64,000 nucleotides of DNA from positions 1 through 64,000 of the forward strand of contig JAIVFH010000129.1 in the NCBI GenBank assembly GCA_025765595.1, read 5' to 3'. Of the stretch, positions 42,494 through 54,847 are shown piece by piece. Both the position numbers and the translations under genes were made by a program. This stretch comes from Obelidium mucronatum. Its lineage: Eukaryota; Chytridiomycota; Chytridiomycetes; Chytridiales; Chytriomycetaceae. The first letter of the stretch is position 1. Each line of letters opens with the position of its first letter. Under the pieces are notes generated by a model. It was not told the origin of the DNA and did not search any database. It saw nothing but the letters and a program-made list of their open reading frames with translations.

Positions 42494-44500
42494 ATGCAGA
42501 TCCTCTCCCTCCTTTCTATTGCTACCGCAGTCTCTGCCTTGACTGCCTCCGACTACCTCTGGCCATTGCCAAAGTCCGTCGTTGACAAGAACAAGTCTAT
42601 TGCCATTGGTGGATTCACTGTCAAGTCCAACCTCGGTAGCGGACCAATTGCCGTCGATGTTGCTTCCCTCAACACTGCCTTCACCGCCAAGGGTGGCAAG
42701 GTCTCCGCTAGCAAGTTCAAGGTCACTGCTGACGTTGACGAAGCTCACGGATGGGACATTGGAGCTCCAGATGACTTGGTCGGAAAGGACGAGTCTTACT
42801 CCTTGGACATCACCGAAAAGGGTGCTTCCATCAAGGGTGAGTCTTGTGGTTATATTTCGCCTTCTATTATTGCTAACGCCTGATAACCTACAGCTGCCAA
42901 CCAAATCGGTATCAAGTACGCTCTCCAGACCCTCTCCCAGCTCATCACCAAGGACGGAAAGCTTGTCCTTGCCAAGATTGACGACAAGCCAGCCTTTCCA
43001 TACCGTGGATTCATGTTGGACACTGCTCGTAACTTCTTCACTGTCGCTGACATCAAGCGTATCTTGGACGGTATGGCTGCTTCCAAGCTCAACGTCTTCC
43101 ACTGGCACATCTACGACTCCCAGTCCTTCCCAATCGTCTGGGACCGTTACCCAGTTGTTCACCAAAAGGCGGCCTTCAAGAACAAGGACGGCTCCATCAA
43201 GGCTTACACCAAGAAGGATGTCAGAGACATCATTAACTACGCTTACCAGCGCAACATCCGTGTTATCCCAGAATTTGAAACCCCAGGCCACAACGCCGTT
43301 CTCGGACACATTGACGCCAAGTTGATCTCCTCCTGGAACCACTCCCCATGGGACGGTAACTCCTTCGCCAACAACGCCATGTGCTCCAACCAAACCAGCC
43401 CAGTTAGCTCTGTTACTAACGACTGTGTTGGAGGAGTCGCCTGGTGGGGTCGTCAATACTGCAACCAGCCACCATGTGGTCAACTCGATGTCCGCAAGGA
43501 AAAGGCAATTGATGTCTTGGAACAGTTGATCAGCGACATTGGTGGATGGTTCGATGACCCAATCCTCCACGTTGGTCACGATGAAGTCAACACCCGTGCT
43601 TACGGACTTGTTCCAGACAACTGGGACTCTGTTCCAGCTGATGCCCTCCACCCATTGATGAGAGACTTTGACGCCAAGTTGGTTCAAATCTTGAAGGACA
43701 ACGACAAGACTTTGGCCGCTTGGGACGAAATTGCCACTGACTTTGGTTCCGATGACTTGATTCCAAAGGACTCCTTGGTCACCCTCTGGCAAGGACCAAC
43801 CGTTGACAAGGTCAAGACTATTGTCAGCAAGGGATTCAAGAACATTGTCCTTGCTCCATCCGACTCCTACTACCTCGACTGCTCCCCATCTGCTCGTTGG
43901 TGCTCCAGCGACTATGAGCGCAACTTCCCAGAGGACAAGTACGACATCCCAGGCTACGCCACCTTCTCTGGACAATGGCACAACTGGACTTTGATCTACG
44001 ACTTTGAGCCATTGGCTGGACTTACCACCGCCGAAGCCGCTACCATCAAGGGAGGATTCGGTGCTCTCTGGACTGAAACCGTTAAGAGACACAACGTTGA
44101 CAGATACATTTTCCCACGTGTTGCCGCCATTGCTGAACGTTACTGGTCCAACGTCAAGAGAAACGATGCCACTGCCACCCGTTTGGACCGTTTCCGTTCC
44201 TCCCTCGTTAACGAGAAGGGAATTGCTGCTGCTGACTTGTCTTACCTCGGTAACAAGGAAGGAGTTGTCTACCGTACCGAATACTGTGACGGTGCCGGTT
44301 TGACTGCGCCAGGCCAAAAGACTGGAGAATGCTGCTTCGCTGGTCAAAAGAAGACTGACTCCAACGGTGGACCATTGTTGAACCCATACGGATCCCACTT
44401 TGACCCCAAGGTGAACGGAGACTACTGTGCCATCGCTGCTCTCTACAACACCAACGACTTGGTTTACACCAAGCCAGCCCCAGTTGCTTACCAGTACTAA
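42494..44500 (+). CDS. Secreted GH20 beta-N-acetylhexosaminidase (GH20-4)
   Basis: Exons 42494-42836 and 42894-44500 give 649 residues. The signal peptide is identical to that of GH20-1. Exon 1 resembles GH20-2 and GH20-6 (GWDIGAPDDLVGK), while exon 2 resembles GH20-1 (IDDKPAFPYRGFMLD, RYPVVHQKAAF, DNWDSVPADAL). This mosaic suggests gene conversion or recombination near the intron. The catalytic pair lies in LHVGHDEVNTRAYG. The intron has a clean branch-point-like TGCTAACG. Confidence 0.97.
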
Positions 44501-44571
44501 GCGCTTTAGAATTTCGTTTCTTTCTCGTTCGGTGATTCTATCAGCTGTTCTTTGTTATAACTTTAGACTGA

Positions 44572-44577
44572 AATAAA
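44572..44577 (+). terminator. AATAAA polyadenylation signal of GH20-4
   Basis: AATAAA about 72 bases after the stop codon. Confidence 0.5.
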
Positions 44578-44800
44578 GAACGTGTCCTTAAAACTCATTA
44601 TGTCATAAATTAAATCGCACGAATAGTTATAATTGCTGAGCAATTCAAGCTGCTATTCTCTCTTCACTGAATTCGCAAAATGCACGTTAATGACCATGAA
44701 TTGGGAAGGCAGTCACTCTTTTTTCAACAACTGTGTGCACAATATTATTAGCTGGCCGCATATATAATTAACTTTTTTATTCTTCGTTGTAACGTTGGTT

Positions 44801-47800
44801 CTATTCAAATATCAAGTCTAACTTATGTTTTCGATCCCACACTACCTTATCGCCTTCGTGAGAGAGTTTTTTAAAATACCAAATACGATGAAACGGAATC
44901 CAATCTTCCCCTTGTTCGTCTTCCTTGCGTCTTGCAAATTCATTGAATTGCATTTCTTGAATCCCAGTGAAGCGGTCCATATATCCAACTACAAAGGATT
45001 CGCGATCAAAAGACGCGTCCCAGAGTATTCGATTAAAGACGTCTTCAGAGGACCGCAGTTTCCCCTTTTTGGTCAGTGAAGCTGACGTTGAATTTGATGT
45101 TGTTTGAAATGGGATAAAGTCCGCCCTGTTCATTTCTGAAGATAATAATGGGACAAAAGCCTTGAACAACGAAACGGCATGAGCTGGGGCCGGCACAAGT
45201 TTCGAAACTGCAGAACGGGCCACATGGGATGAATGAACCCACATCCCTGAGGCGTATGTCTCCAATCGCTGGATTTCGCTTTCAAACTGAAGAATTACGT
45301 TGTCCAAAGTTCCCAAGACCTGGAAATAATCATTTTCGATGAGAAGAATTAGCAATATGAAATGTCGACAGCACCTGTTTCCTTTCTGACAACGAAATTT
45401 CCTCGGTTCCCATCTTTTCCAGTCCGACCACTAATGATGCGCTCGTCTCGGGGTCGTTTCCATTGACGACGAACCAAGAACCCCAAGGCCTTACTCCAAT
45501 GGATGGACAACGCCTTTGGACCTGAACCACCAAATTTACAAATCTCAATTCCACCATCTTTTTCAATCGTTCCAATTGATGTACACTGTTTCCGCATACT
45601 TCGATATGGATATAAGAGGCGTGATTCTGAAGGATCGAATAAGGTTCACAGATATCCACAAGATCTTCACCAAGTTGAGCACATCGCGCAATCTCTCTCA
45701 ACCAGACTGTTCGACTACTGCCCACAACGCCGCGACAGATGTTTACACCGGATGGACTCAATACGACCATTGGTGTTTTCATATCCAAGCTTCCACCATG
45801 CTGCTTCCCCAACTCCCATTCCACTGGGCGAGACCAATCCACATCTGTTGAACAGTATGAAAAAACTTTACAAACCAACTCCATTGCCGTAACAGGGCCA
45901 ACTATTTCCCTACAAACACGCGCCGCCAAAACAGTCAACAAATATCCTGAAGGAAACCCAAACAACCCCGCCGTAACACCTCTCTCCTTCCCCCATACTT
46001 TCAACACGCGGACAGCCAGACGAAAAGCAGAACCGTGTCCGTTCTGCTCTGTCACACGATTTATTTCTAGCAGATCCAAATAGCTGCATAAAAGCTGTCG
46101 TGATTGCTGTGTCAGCACTTGTCCCTCTTTGATTAAAGAGTGAAATCCGAAACTGGCAATGGTACTGGCAGCACCGCCACTTGCAGGGGATCCAAAAGAC
46201 CACAGGAAGCATCCATACTGGATATCAATCTTGACTCCGTCCACTGAGATTTCTGCAATAGGAACTTTGGCGGATTCTACGACTCGAATGAGTTTGCAGT
46301 TTATTGGCCATTTGAATGGATGGCGACGTGATTCTTGTTGCCGTCCACTGGAACTGTCACCATCATTGTCCTGAAGGATTTTGAAAAAGTCGGCTGTGGA
46401 AATAATGCTGATGCAGAGAACGTCAATGTCGCTAGAATCTGTGTCGGTGCCCATAGCAGTCGATCCCACGAGGGTTGATTGCCAGGGAGCAGGGTAGAAA
46501 ACTGCTCTTAAGATATTGTTCAGTTTTTGAAGGGCTGCATCACGTTTAGCCAAAGATTGCGCTGTTGGGAGGGCGTTTTGAGACCTCAGGAATGCAGAAA
46601 GTGTGGGATCTGTCAGAAAAAAAAAGAAGAGGCAAATACTAGTCTGTTAAAGTAGCTAAGGAAACATTTTTTTGGCTTACCAGTGTCACAATCTGCAAGA
46701 ACTTGTTGGTGCGACCGGTTCGAGATGGTTTCATCGACGAAATTCATTGCCCCATCCCACTTGGTACCAGTTCCAAATTCAAATTCACCAATAATCCCAT
46801 AATGATCAGATAAATCCATCATGCCATCTGATTCTCCAATCAAATGGCAAGACACTGGAACCCAGTCTTCAGACATCAGCAAAACCTGATCATATCTTGC
46901 CAGCTTCCCATACCGACTCGTTTCATGCGCCAATTCATTTCGAGATGGATCAAAACTAAAGCCATCCACCCCAGGATTCAGTGTTGTCCAAACATCCTCA
47001 AATCCATCGCGTTGAAAGGCTGTTTCCATCCTTTGATCCTCAAAAGAATTGACGTCGCCCAACACAATCGCGGTCTTGGCGGCCAAATGTTTCACAAGAT
47101 TTTTCCATTGTGATTCTCTTAGCTTCGATCGATCCCCATTGTAATCGCTTGTGAAGTGAACAACAGCAATCTTCAACGACGTACTTGGCTGGACATTTGC
47201 GGGGATTTCATGGGCAACATCCGTCACCACTGGAGTCACTATAATCGCCTTCTTTCCTTTACTCAAGGAAACAGTCTTGCACTCAAACGGGAATAGAGCC
47301 AACCCCAGGATCCCACCACTTCCAGTCAAACCACCACCCTCCCCCTCCTCGACTTGGGAATCCACCAACGAAAGGAAATACCTCTCGCGCACCCATGCCT
47401 GCTCTTTCAAAAGACTCAAGAATGAAGCATTCACTTCTTGGAGACCAATGAAATCAGCATTTGTGGATTCAAGTTGTTGACAGAGTGCAGTAAAGCGGGT
47501 GGGGGCGTCATAGTTTGTTGGATGGTCTTGGTCATCCAACACATTGTATGTTACTGTTTTCAAAGAGTTTTGGATCTTGTTGAAGTTGTTGTTTTCAGAG
47601 ACGTGATTTGGGGCCCATGTACACGATCCGCGGTTAAACCCAAATGATGCGGTTGTGACGGCGGGAGGTTCCAGATGATATTTGGATTTGTTGTTTAAAG
47701 CAGACGCGTGGGGGGTGGAGGGTAACTGAAAGGGAACTGGCGAGACAGCGTTGTTTAATTGTATGCTTTCGATGCACGAATAAACGGTGTTTCTTCCAAC

Positions 47801-48417
47801 AAGTTTCGACATTATTGAAATGGCATCGATTCGAAAGGATAAGGTTTCGGTCCCGTCTTCTCCCAGGACTTTTTTCAAGTGTGTTGATAGTGTTGTTGCG
47901 TCTTCTTGACTTTTACAAGTGGCCAGAGTCAGGTGGGGGTTGAAGGCATTTAATGGTTTTTGAGAGCAGCATGATTCAGGAAGCAGCGAAGAAATATGAG
48001 ATTGAAGGAGTGTGATTGCTGCGATTTCAGACTTGTTGCTCGGCTGCAACACTACTGAAAACGATGACGAGCCATGGGAAAATACAGAGACTGCATCAAG
48101 TGTGATATGGAATGGCGCATGGTTTGCAGACACTTGTTGGAACAAGTCGGATAGCTGCTTCGCGGTGATTCGAGAAGGTGGAAGCACGTTGGCGGGAATC
48201 AGAGTGACATGTGGGGGCCTTTTTAAAAATAAAAAAAAAAGGTATCAAAACCGCGTTTTTCAAGCCGTGTATTTTTTCAGTACCATTTGGGCGCGGCCTT
48301 GTCGTGTGTTGCTCGAATCTGTTGAATTGTCTTGAGATTGCAAGTGTTGTCGGGCAGAACAACAATGGCCAATGATCCAACTTCTGAAGATCCGTCAAGT
48401 TCTTGTTCTGGTGGCAT
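44801..48417 (-). CDS. Four-module RNA-end processing protein (2H, EEP, nucleotidyltransferase, MJ1316)
   Basis: Exons 48417-48284, 48218-46681, 46609-45375 and 45319-44801 give 1141 residues in one frame. (1) 2H phosphoesterase, residues 30-200, with both H-x-T motifs: H48-V-T in WPPHVTLIP, H140-L-T in FNPHLTLAT. (2) EEP nuclease, 265-530: TYNVLDD, E306 in IGLQEVN, GDVNSFED, SDHYGI. (3) Pol-beta-type nucleotidyltransferase with poly(A)-polymerase-like helices, 560-960: GSTAMGTDTDSSDIDVL (G606-S607, D618, D620) and D686 in VKIDIQYG. (4) MJ1316/DUF504-type domain, 1055-1138: DVFNRILWDA, VGYMDRFTG, IPFHRIWYFK, VVWDRKHKLDLIF. All active-site residues are present. Inferred role: trimming, healing and re-tailing RNA ends, with domain 4 sensing the terminal phosphate. 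No signal peptide, so nuclear or cytosolic. Confidence 0.85.
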
Positions 48418-48685
48418 GATTCTTAAATTGCAATTGATTTGAAGAAGAGGAAGGAGTTGTTGCGTTGGGTTCTCCTTTTTTTTTTCTTTTGAAACTTATA
48501 CTTAAATAGCCCGATTTTGTGGTGAAGTTGCTGTGTTTGCTTGTGGTCTTTCCACAAATCTTGAACATACTATCAAGTTTGATGGATTATTTGTTGACGC
48601 TGGCATATGGACTACAGAGGGGAAGAAGAGTGATGTATGACAATTCATAATTCATTATTTTTTTTTTGACGTGATCGAAAATACA

Positions 48686-50599
48686 TTATATTAAAGGTTC
48701 ATCCACTTCTTCCGCCGTTTCCACTTTCTTAAAATCGTGATCCAGTTTGTGGGTTTCTATGAAGGAGAAGAATAAACAATTAGAACAGTACGTGTCCAAC
48801 TCCTTTTTGTGTATGGTGGTATCTCTCTCTCCTTACCAGTTTGAAAATCGGTTTGAATGCACTCATTGCATAAATCCACCTGACTCTCATAAGGACAATC
48901 CGTGCATTTCCATCGAATCCCTACAATAGGACTAGTCTGGCATGAATCGCAGCTAAACCCGTGATGCTGAACAGAAGTGGCCTGTTCTACACGTCCAGCT
49001 TGTTCCTTGAGACGAATCTTTGCGATTACTTTAAGTTTCATAAGTTCCTTTTGTGTGTGTATGTGTAGTATATATATAAGTGTGTGTGTGTGTAAGAACA
49101 ATAAGTAGGACAAGAAATTATATGGACAATTCACCATGTATTCGTCAGAGTTTTTAAGAGATGGATCGATTTCAATATCTGATACATCGCTCTCACTGTC
49201 AGCCATTTGAGCGACATGGCTTCCTATATAAGTTGATCCAGACGTCCTGTTCGGGAAAATTTCCAAACAATCAGTTTAAAAACTTGAAAGAAAAAAAAAA
49301 GAACTGAAGAAAAAAAATTGGGCCAAACGTTGCGAGGGTGGTGAATAATGGTTGTAGAAGAGTGAGGCCCAGTGGATCCCCCATTTTGATGAGCCTGTGA
49401 ATGCGTTTCCCTATCTGTATTTTGGATTTTTTTTTAAAAAAAAAAAAAAATATTGGAATAAAAAAGAAAGGGAAACAAAGAGGGAGGAAGAGAGACCTGT
49501 GAAGCGGTCCGCGTCTTCATTTCTTTGGCTATTTTCACTGCTCGTTGTGATAGGGCAACAGAGTGATCATGTGGGTATTTATCCATCAGTTTTTTGAGCA
49601 TGACCTAAATAAAAGAATCGAAAATAAAAACATTAAATAAATAAATACATAAATGAAAGGAAAGAAGAACAAGAAGCTAATATACAGTACGTTTTCAGCA
49701 TCGGACCAAAACGTTTTTTTCATTGCAGGGAGTTCTAATGAAGTCTGTTTTCGAGTTTCATAAATGACACCGCAAAGGAGATTCTACTGCAAACAAATTG
49801 GCATTACTTCTTGAGTGTCAGTTTCGCCATTCGATGCCTGAGAACGAGTGAGTGAGTGAGTGAATGAGTAAACAAGAAAATATGAATGCAAGTATTGCAC
49901 ACGGACACAAAAGAATCACCGCCTATGGCGGTATCGAAGCTACGCAGCTATGATCGTATCGCTACCATCGCGATTGACAGATAACAAAAAAAGAAACACT
50001 GCTTACCGAAATGGGAGGAAATACATTGTAATGTACCGATTTGTATAAATCAATCTTTCTTCGTTTTCCTGATTCGTCTATAGAGCCGCGTCGACCCATG
50101 TGATAAAATGAATTCATTGAAAGCTGACGAATGATGTCCTGTACCTCCGTCATTGTCAGCATTATTATAAGAAACGGCCGAGTTGCTCAATTTCGTTCGA
50201 TACATGTTCATGTCAATACTTGGAAGAGCAACAATGTTTTGTAGTGTTGGGATAACCAGTTTCTAAGATTTGGTGGACATCAGACAAGAGACGGACAGAC
50301 AGACAGACAGAACAGACAGAGACAGGAAGAGGATCCAGAATGATGTAAATATAGATATGGCTTTTTCATACTTTTGCCTTGAGTTTTGCAGCAAAGGTGG
50401 GAGGATCGTTGAGGGCTTCGTCTTTGAGGAGTTTTAGTTGGACGACATCGAGTTCGTTTTGAATGAGCTGATTCTGTAGCACTGCAATAGTTGACGAGAC
50501 CAGCTCGATGCTGGGCAGATGTGATATTGTGTGATTAGAGTGATGTTGTATGATTAGCGTACTCTCTCTTTGAGCTCACTCCCGATTGACAGATTCCAT
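48686..50599 (-). CDS. ZZZ3: ZZZ3-like SANT and ZZ zinc-finger protein
   Basis: Eleven short exons (50599-50580, 50510-50372, 50262-50176, 50123-50007, 49837-49808, 49744-49691, 49604-49497, 49414-49329, 49246-49135, 49047-48837, 48756-48686) join to 344 residues in phase. The N-terminal helical part is ELVSSTIAVLQNQL. A SANT/Myb domain spans several exons: KKTFWSDAEN, VMLKKLMDKYP, AVKIAKEMKTRTASQIGKRI. A ZZ zinc finger (HHGFSCDSCQTSPIVGI, RWKCTDCPYESQ, DLCNECIQTDF) and a short acidic tail follow. The SANT-ZZ order and the RTA-Q-[VI] link are typical of ZZZ3, a subunit of the GCN5-containing ATAC complex in animals. It is much shorter than human ZZZ3 (about 900). The intron at 50124-50175 begins GTTTCT and is the least certain join. 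Confidence 0.8.
49052..49095. repeat. TG/TA microsatellite in a ZZZ3-like intron
   Basis: Alternating (GT)n and (TA)n blocks occupy half of the intron 49048-49134. Confidence 0.8.
49918..49979. repeat. Cluster of short inverted repeats in a ZZZ3-like intron
   Basis: Consecutive short palindromes: ACCGCC-TAT-GGCGGT, then AGCTACGCAGCT, then ATCGCTACCATCGCGAT. The first has the same stem as the minisatellite at 11878-12031 apart from its loop. Found in the intron 49838-50006. Confidence 0.7.
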
Positions 50600-50652
50600 T
50601 TCTTGATAATTAAAGTTTATTAAAAAAAAAGCTGAAACACCAACAAAACAAC

Positions 50653-51889
50653 ATGCTCCGAAACCAGGCCAGCCAGACGACATCGCAGAGCGTGCTGAAG
50701 GTAGACGCTGGGGTGGGGCATCGGACGACGCTGACAAAGCAAACCAAACAAACCCACTACGCTTAGCTCATTGGCCAGGCGCGCACGTCCGGCCGCCTCA
50801 ACCTGGCGAACCACGGCCTGGCGGACGTCCCCGCGGCGCTGTTCGCGGCGGACTCTGCGGGCGGCGACGGCGCCGGCGACAGCCGCTGGTGGGAGGCCGT
50901 CGACCTGACGCGGCTCGTGCTCGCAGACAACTGCCTGGCGGCGCTCGACGCGCGCATCGCAGGGCTGCGCGCGCTGACGCTGCTCGACGTTTGTTTTTTG
51001 TTTTTTGTTTTTTCTTTTCTTTTCTTTTCTTTTAATCACGCGAATACCCAAGGCCCACAACAACTGCCTCACGGCGCTGCCCGACCTGTCGCCGCTCGCG
51101 AGTCTGACCGTGCTGCAGCTGGCCGCAAACAACATTGCCGCCGTGCCAGACTCGCTGTTTGCGCTGCCGCTCGCCGAACTGCATCTGGCCGGGAACAAAC
51201 TGGCCGCCCTGTCCATTCCGCCGGGCTCAGCCATGGCGCTGTCCATCTGCATTCTGGACATATCAAACAACGCCCTCACCCAACTCCCCACTCAAAACAC
51301 ACCCCTCCCGCGTCTGGCCAAGCTGCTCGTGAAATCAAATCAACTGGTTGGCGACGTTACTGCTACTCTTGCTGCATCAGCGCGTCCGTGCTTTCCTCTT
51401 CTCAACCATCTCGACATTTCGCACAACAGACTTGCTACCCTGTCCACTCTTGCTTTCCATGCTCCCAATCTGATTCTCCTAAATGCTTCGCAAAACCAAT
51501 TGACGCGTCTTTTTACTGGTGCTATTCAATCAAACCAAACTGCAATCAATTTGCCTGGTTTAATGCAACTAGACGTTCGAGTCAACCGTCTTGAATCTCT
51601 TTCTACAACATGTCAAATATACACTCCTCTCTTGAAGGATTTACTCCTCCAAGGCAATAAGCTGTCTACAATCTCGGGAAGTGGTATTGTCGAATCTGCT
51701 TTAAAGAGTATTGAGACTTTGGACATTCGCGATAATAATTTGGATTCTATTCCTCAACAAGTCGTTGATATGCCCGAATTGAAGAGACTTTTTGTCGAAG
51801 GAAATGCTATTCGTAATCCCCGACGTGCTGTTTTGGAGAAGGGTACTGCTGCTATTGTCTTGTGGATGAAGGAGAGAGTTGCTGCGTAA
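50653..51889 (+). CDS. LRRC40: Leucine-rich repeat protein, LRRC40-like
   Basis: Exons 50653-50700, 50767-50988 and 51053-51889 give 368 residues. The N-terminus VLKLIGQARTSGRLNLANHG and the RWWEAVDLTRLVLADN block are typical of LRRC40. About ten LRRs follow (L-x-L-x-x-N-x-L), with small insertions, and the cap LFVEGNAIRNPRRAVLEKGT closes the solenoid, as in LRRC40. Human LRRC40 has about 600 residues and 20 or so repeats, so this one is half as long. The role is not established. It starts 53 bases from the divergent ZZZ3-like ATG, so the two share a promoter. The second intron starts GTTTGT. Exon 2 is very GC-rich. Confidence 0.85.
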
Positions 51890-51893
51890 GGCT

Positions 51894-52035
51894 CGAGCGA
51901 AGCGAGTCGTTGCGAGCGGAGCGATTCGTTGCGAGCGGAGCGAGCGAGTGGTTGTGAGCGAAGGGAGTGGTTGTGAGCGAAGGGAGTGGTTGCGAGCGAA
52001 GGGAGTGGTTGCGAGCGAAGCGAGCTAGTGTATAT
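51894..52035. repeat. 20-bp minisatellite, about 7 copies
   Basis: Degenerate copies of GTGGTTGCGAGCGAAGGGA, with GAGCGAAGCGAG and GAGCGGAGCGAG variants, start four bases after the LRRC40 stop and form its 3' UTR. Confidence 0.9.
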
Positions 52036-52258
52036 TTTATGTGAGAGACAGAAGCGAGCGAATGCGAGCATTTATAAATATATTCGTGTTTTTATTTTCT
52101 TTTTTTTTCTTATAAGTTGAAATGAAGTTTTATTGGATTATTTTAAACATTTTTTTGGAAACATACAGAGACTAAACAAGACTGGAAAGAAAGTAACAAA
52201 ACACTCAACAAAAAATCAAAAAAGATGAAAAAGGCTAGTACAAAAAGAGTTCGAAAAA

Positions 52259-54332
52259 TTAGTAGTCATAGGCAACACGTTCGGGCTTGGTGTAAACCAA
52301 ATCATTGGTCTTGTAGCGGGAAGCAACCAAGCAATAGTCTCCATTGTGCTTGGGGTCAAAGTGAGAGCCGTATGGGTCAAGCAATGGGCCACCAATAGAG
52401 TCAGTCATTTTCTGGCCGGGGAAGCAACACTCTCCGGTCTTTTGACTTGGAGCAGTCAATCCTTCACCATCGCAATACTCTGGACGGTAGACTGTTCCTT
52501 CCTTGTTACCAAGGTACGACAACTCGGCAGCAGCAATTCCCTTCTCATTGACAAGGGAAGCACGGAAACGGTTCAAACGAGCAGCAGTAGCATCATTCTT
52601 CTTGGTGTTGGACCAGAAACGCTCAGCAATCGTTGCAACACGTGGGAAAATGTATCTGTCAACATTGTGTCTCTTGACGGTTTCCGACCAAAGCGCACCG
52701 AATCCTCCCTTAATGGCCTTGGCGGTTTGAGCATCGAGTCCTTCAAGTGGATCATATTCGTACATCATGGTCCAGTTGTGCCATTGTCCGGAGAAGGTGG
52801 CGTAACCTGGAATGTCGTACTTGTCGGCTGGGACGGTGCGCTCAAATTCGCTGGAGCACCAGCGGGCGGATGGGGAGCAGTCGAGGTAGTAGTGGGATGA
52901 TGGAGCCAGGACAATGTTGTTGAATCCGGCTTTAGCGATAGTAGTCACCTTCTCAACAGTGGGGCCTTGCCAAACAGTGATGATAGACTTTTTGGGGATA
53001 ATATCTTGCACGCCAAAGTCAGTAACGATTTCATCCCAACCGGCAAGAGTCTTTCCACCAAGCATCTTGATCAATCTGGAGTCAAACGCTCTCATCATTG
53101 GGTGCAGAGTTTCGAGAGGGGCGACATCCCAGTTGTCCGGAACAAGTCCGTAAGCACGAGGATTCACTTCATCGTGACCGACGTGGAGAACTGGGTCGGG
53201 GAACCAGGATCCAACTTCATTAATCAATTGATCAAGGATTTTCAGAGCCTTTTCTTGACGGACGTCGAGTTGGCCACAGGGTGGCTGGTTGCAGTAGTGA
53301 CGGCCCCACCAGACAACGCCACCAACGCAATCGTTGGTCACCTTGTCAACAGGAACGGTTTGGTTGGAGCACATGGCGTTGCTCGCAAACTTGTTTCCGT
53401 CCCATGGAGAATGGTTCCAGGACGAGATGAGATTTTTATCAATGAGCCCGAGAATGGCGTTGTGGCCTGGAGTTTCAAATTCTGGAATCACACGAATATT
53501 GCGTTCGAACGCGTATCTGACGATATCCTTGACATCTTTTTCAGTGTAAGCTTTGAGAGAGCCGTCGTTGTTCTTGTAGGCGCCCTTTCTGGCGACTTCT
53601 GGGTAGCGCTTCCAGATGATTGGGAAAGATTGGGAATCGTAAATGTGCCAGTGGAAAACGTTGAGCTTGGAGGCGGCCATACCGTCCAAGATGCGCTTGA
53701 TGTCAGCGACGGTGAAGAAGTTGCGGGATGTGTCAAGCATGAGACCGCGGTAACCAAAGGCAGGGGAATCTTCAATTTTGGCGAGAACGAGCTTTCCGTC
53801 TTTGGTGATTAGTTGGGAGAGAGTTTGAAGACCGTATTTGACTCCGATTTGGTTGGCACCTGACAGTCGCAAATGAAAGCCATATTTCAATAAAAAGTTG
53901 GAATACTTGTCAAAGTGTAAAAAACTGCGCTTACCAGTGATTGTTGCTCCATTTTCAGTAATATCCAAAGTATACGATTCATCAGCTCCTGGAAGGTTCT
54001 CGGGGCCAGAGACAGACCATCCATTGTTTCGTTCGACGTTGGCAGATACCTTGAAGAGCTTGCCACGCTGCCCATTCTTGACAGTGAAAGCATTGTTCAA
54101 AGATGCGATATCCGCGGCAAGAATTGATGATTTTAAATTTGAAGTGACTTGGAAACCGCCAATCGTAATGGTTTTGCCTTTGTCGCTGACCTAAAAAAGG
54201 CAAACGTCAAAGAGTTAGAAAGAATTAGATGAAAAAAAATCAAAAAACCTTTTTGGGCAAGGGCCAGAGATAGTCCGAAGCAGTAAGAGCAGATACTGCA
54301 GTAGCAATAGAGAGAAGAGAGAGAATTTGCAT
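52259..54332 (-). CDS. Secreted GH20 beta-N-acetylhexosaminidase (GH20-5, divergent, extra intron)
   Basis: Exons 54332-54249, 54190-53935 and 53859-52259 give 646 residues. It is the most divergent copy: VSDKGKTITIGGFQVTSN replaces VVDKNKSIAIGGF, and EKDVKDIVRYAF, GLIDKNLISSWN and YRPEYCDGEG differ from the others. It alone has an intron after LWPLPKK (54191-54248, starting GTTTTT). The catalytic pair lies in LHVGHDEVNPRAYG. Codon use is less biased than in the other copies, so it may be less expressed. Tandem with GH20-6, 0.5 kb apart. Confidence 0.96.
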
Positions 54333-54400
54333 AGTTAGTTCAAGTTTTTTTTTGTTTTTGTTTTTGGTTGAAATGTCTTTCCTTCCGTCCTCCCTCCCCC

Positions 54401-54410
54401 CTTTTATTGG
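54401..54410 (-). promoter_or_regulatory. GH20-5 CCAAT/TATA-like box
   Basis: Coding orientation CCAATAAAAG, about 70 bases before the ATG. Farther upstream, at 54441-54466, a weak version of the AT-rich element (TTGAATTTTCGAACCAATT) is seen. Confidence 0.45.
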
Positions 54411-54723
54411 CTTTCCGTCCGCCAGGTACAAAGGAAGAATTGGTTCGAAAATTCAATCGAGGAATCAGCCAACAAGGTTGAAAAAAAGCATTTGGCGAAA
54501 CTGATCGATCACATGATGCGTTTCACCTCAAGGTTCGTAATCGCATTGAAATTCTAGGAATTTTCCGAGTCTACAGCTATTACCAGCTGTGAACTCATAT
54601 CATGTCGAGGTGCCGACTGTATACGGTGGTTATTGTTGCATGAGACTTTGCATTGTGTTAAACGTTGAAAGCAAAGGGGAAAGTTTTTTGAAAAATTTCA
54701 TGTTCAAAAAAAGAAAGTGCATG

Positions 54724-54731
54724 TGCCACCC
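54724..54731 (+). promoter_or_regulatory. TGCCACCC motif upstream of GH20-5
   Basis: An exact TGCCACCC about 395 bases before the GH20-5 ATG and 117 bases beyond the GH20-6 stop. Confidence 0.4.
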
Positions 54732-54847
54732 GAATTGGAAAAATGAACTTTTCGCAGGCAAGAGGTAAGCCAGGAAAGTCGAGGAATTACAGATAACTTC
54801 ATAATTTTTTTTTATTATTATTAAACATGCATGAATGAGACCGAAAA

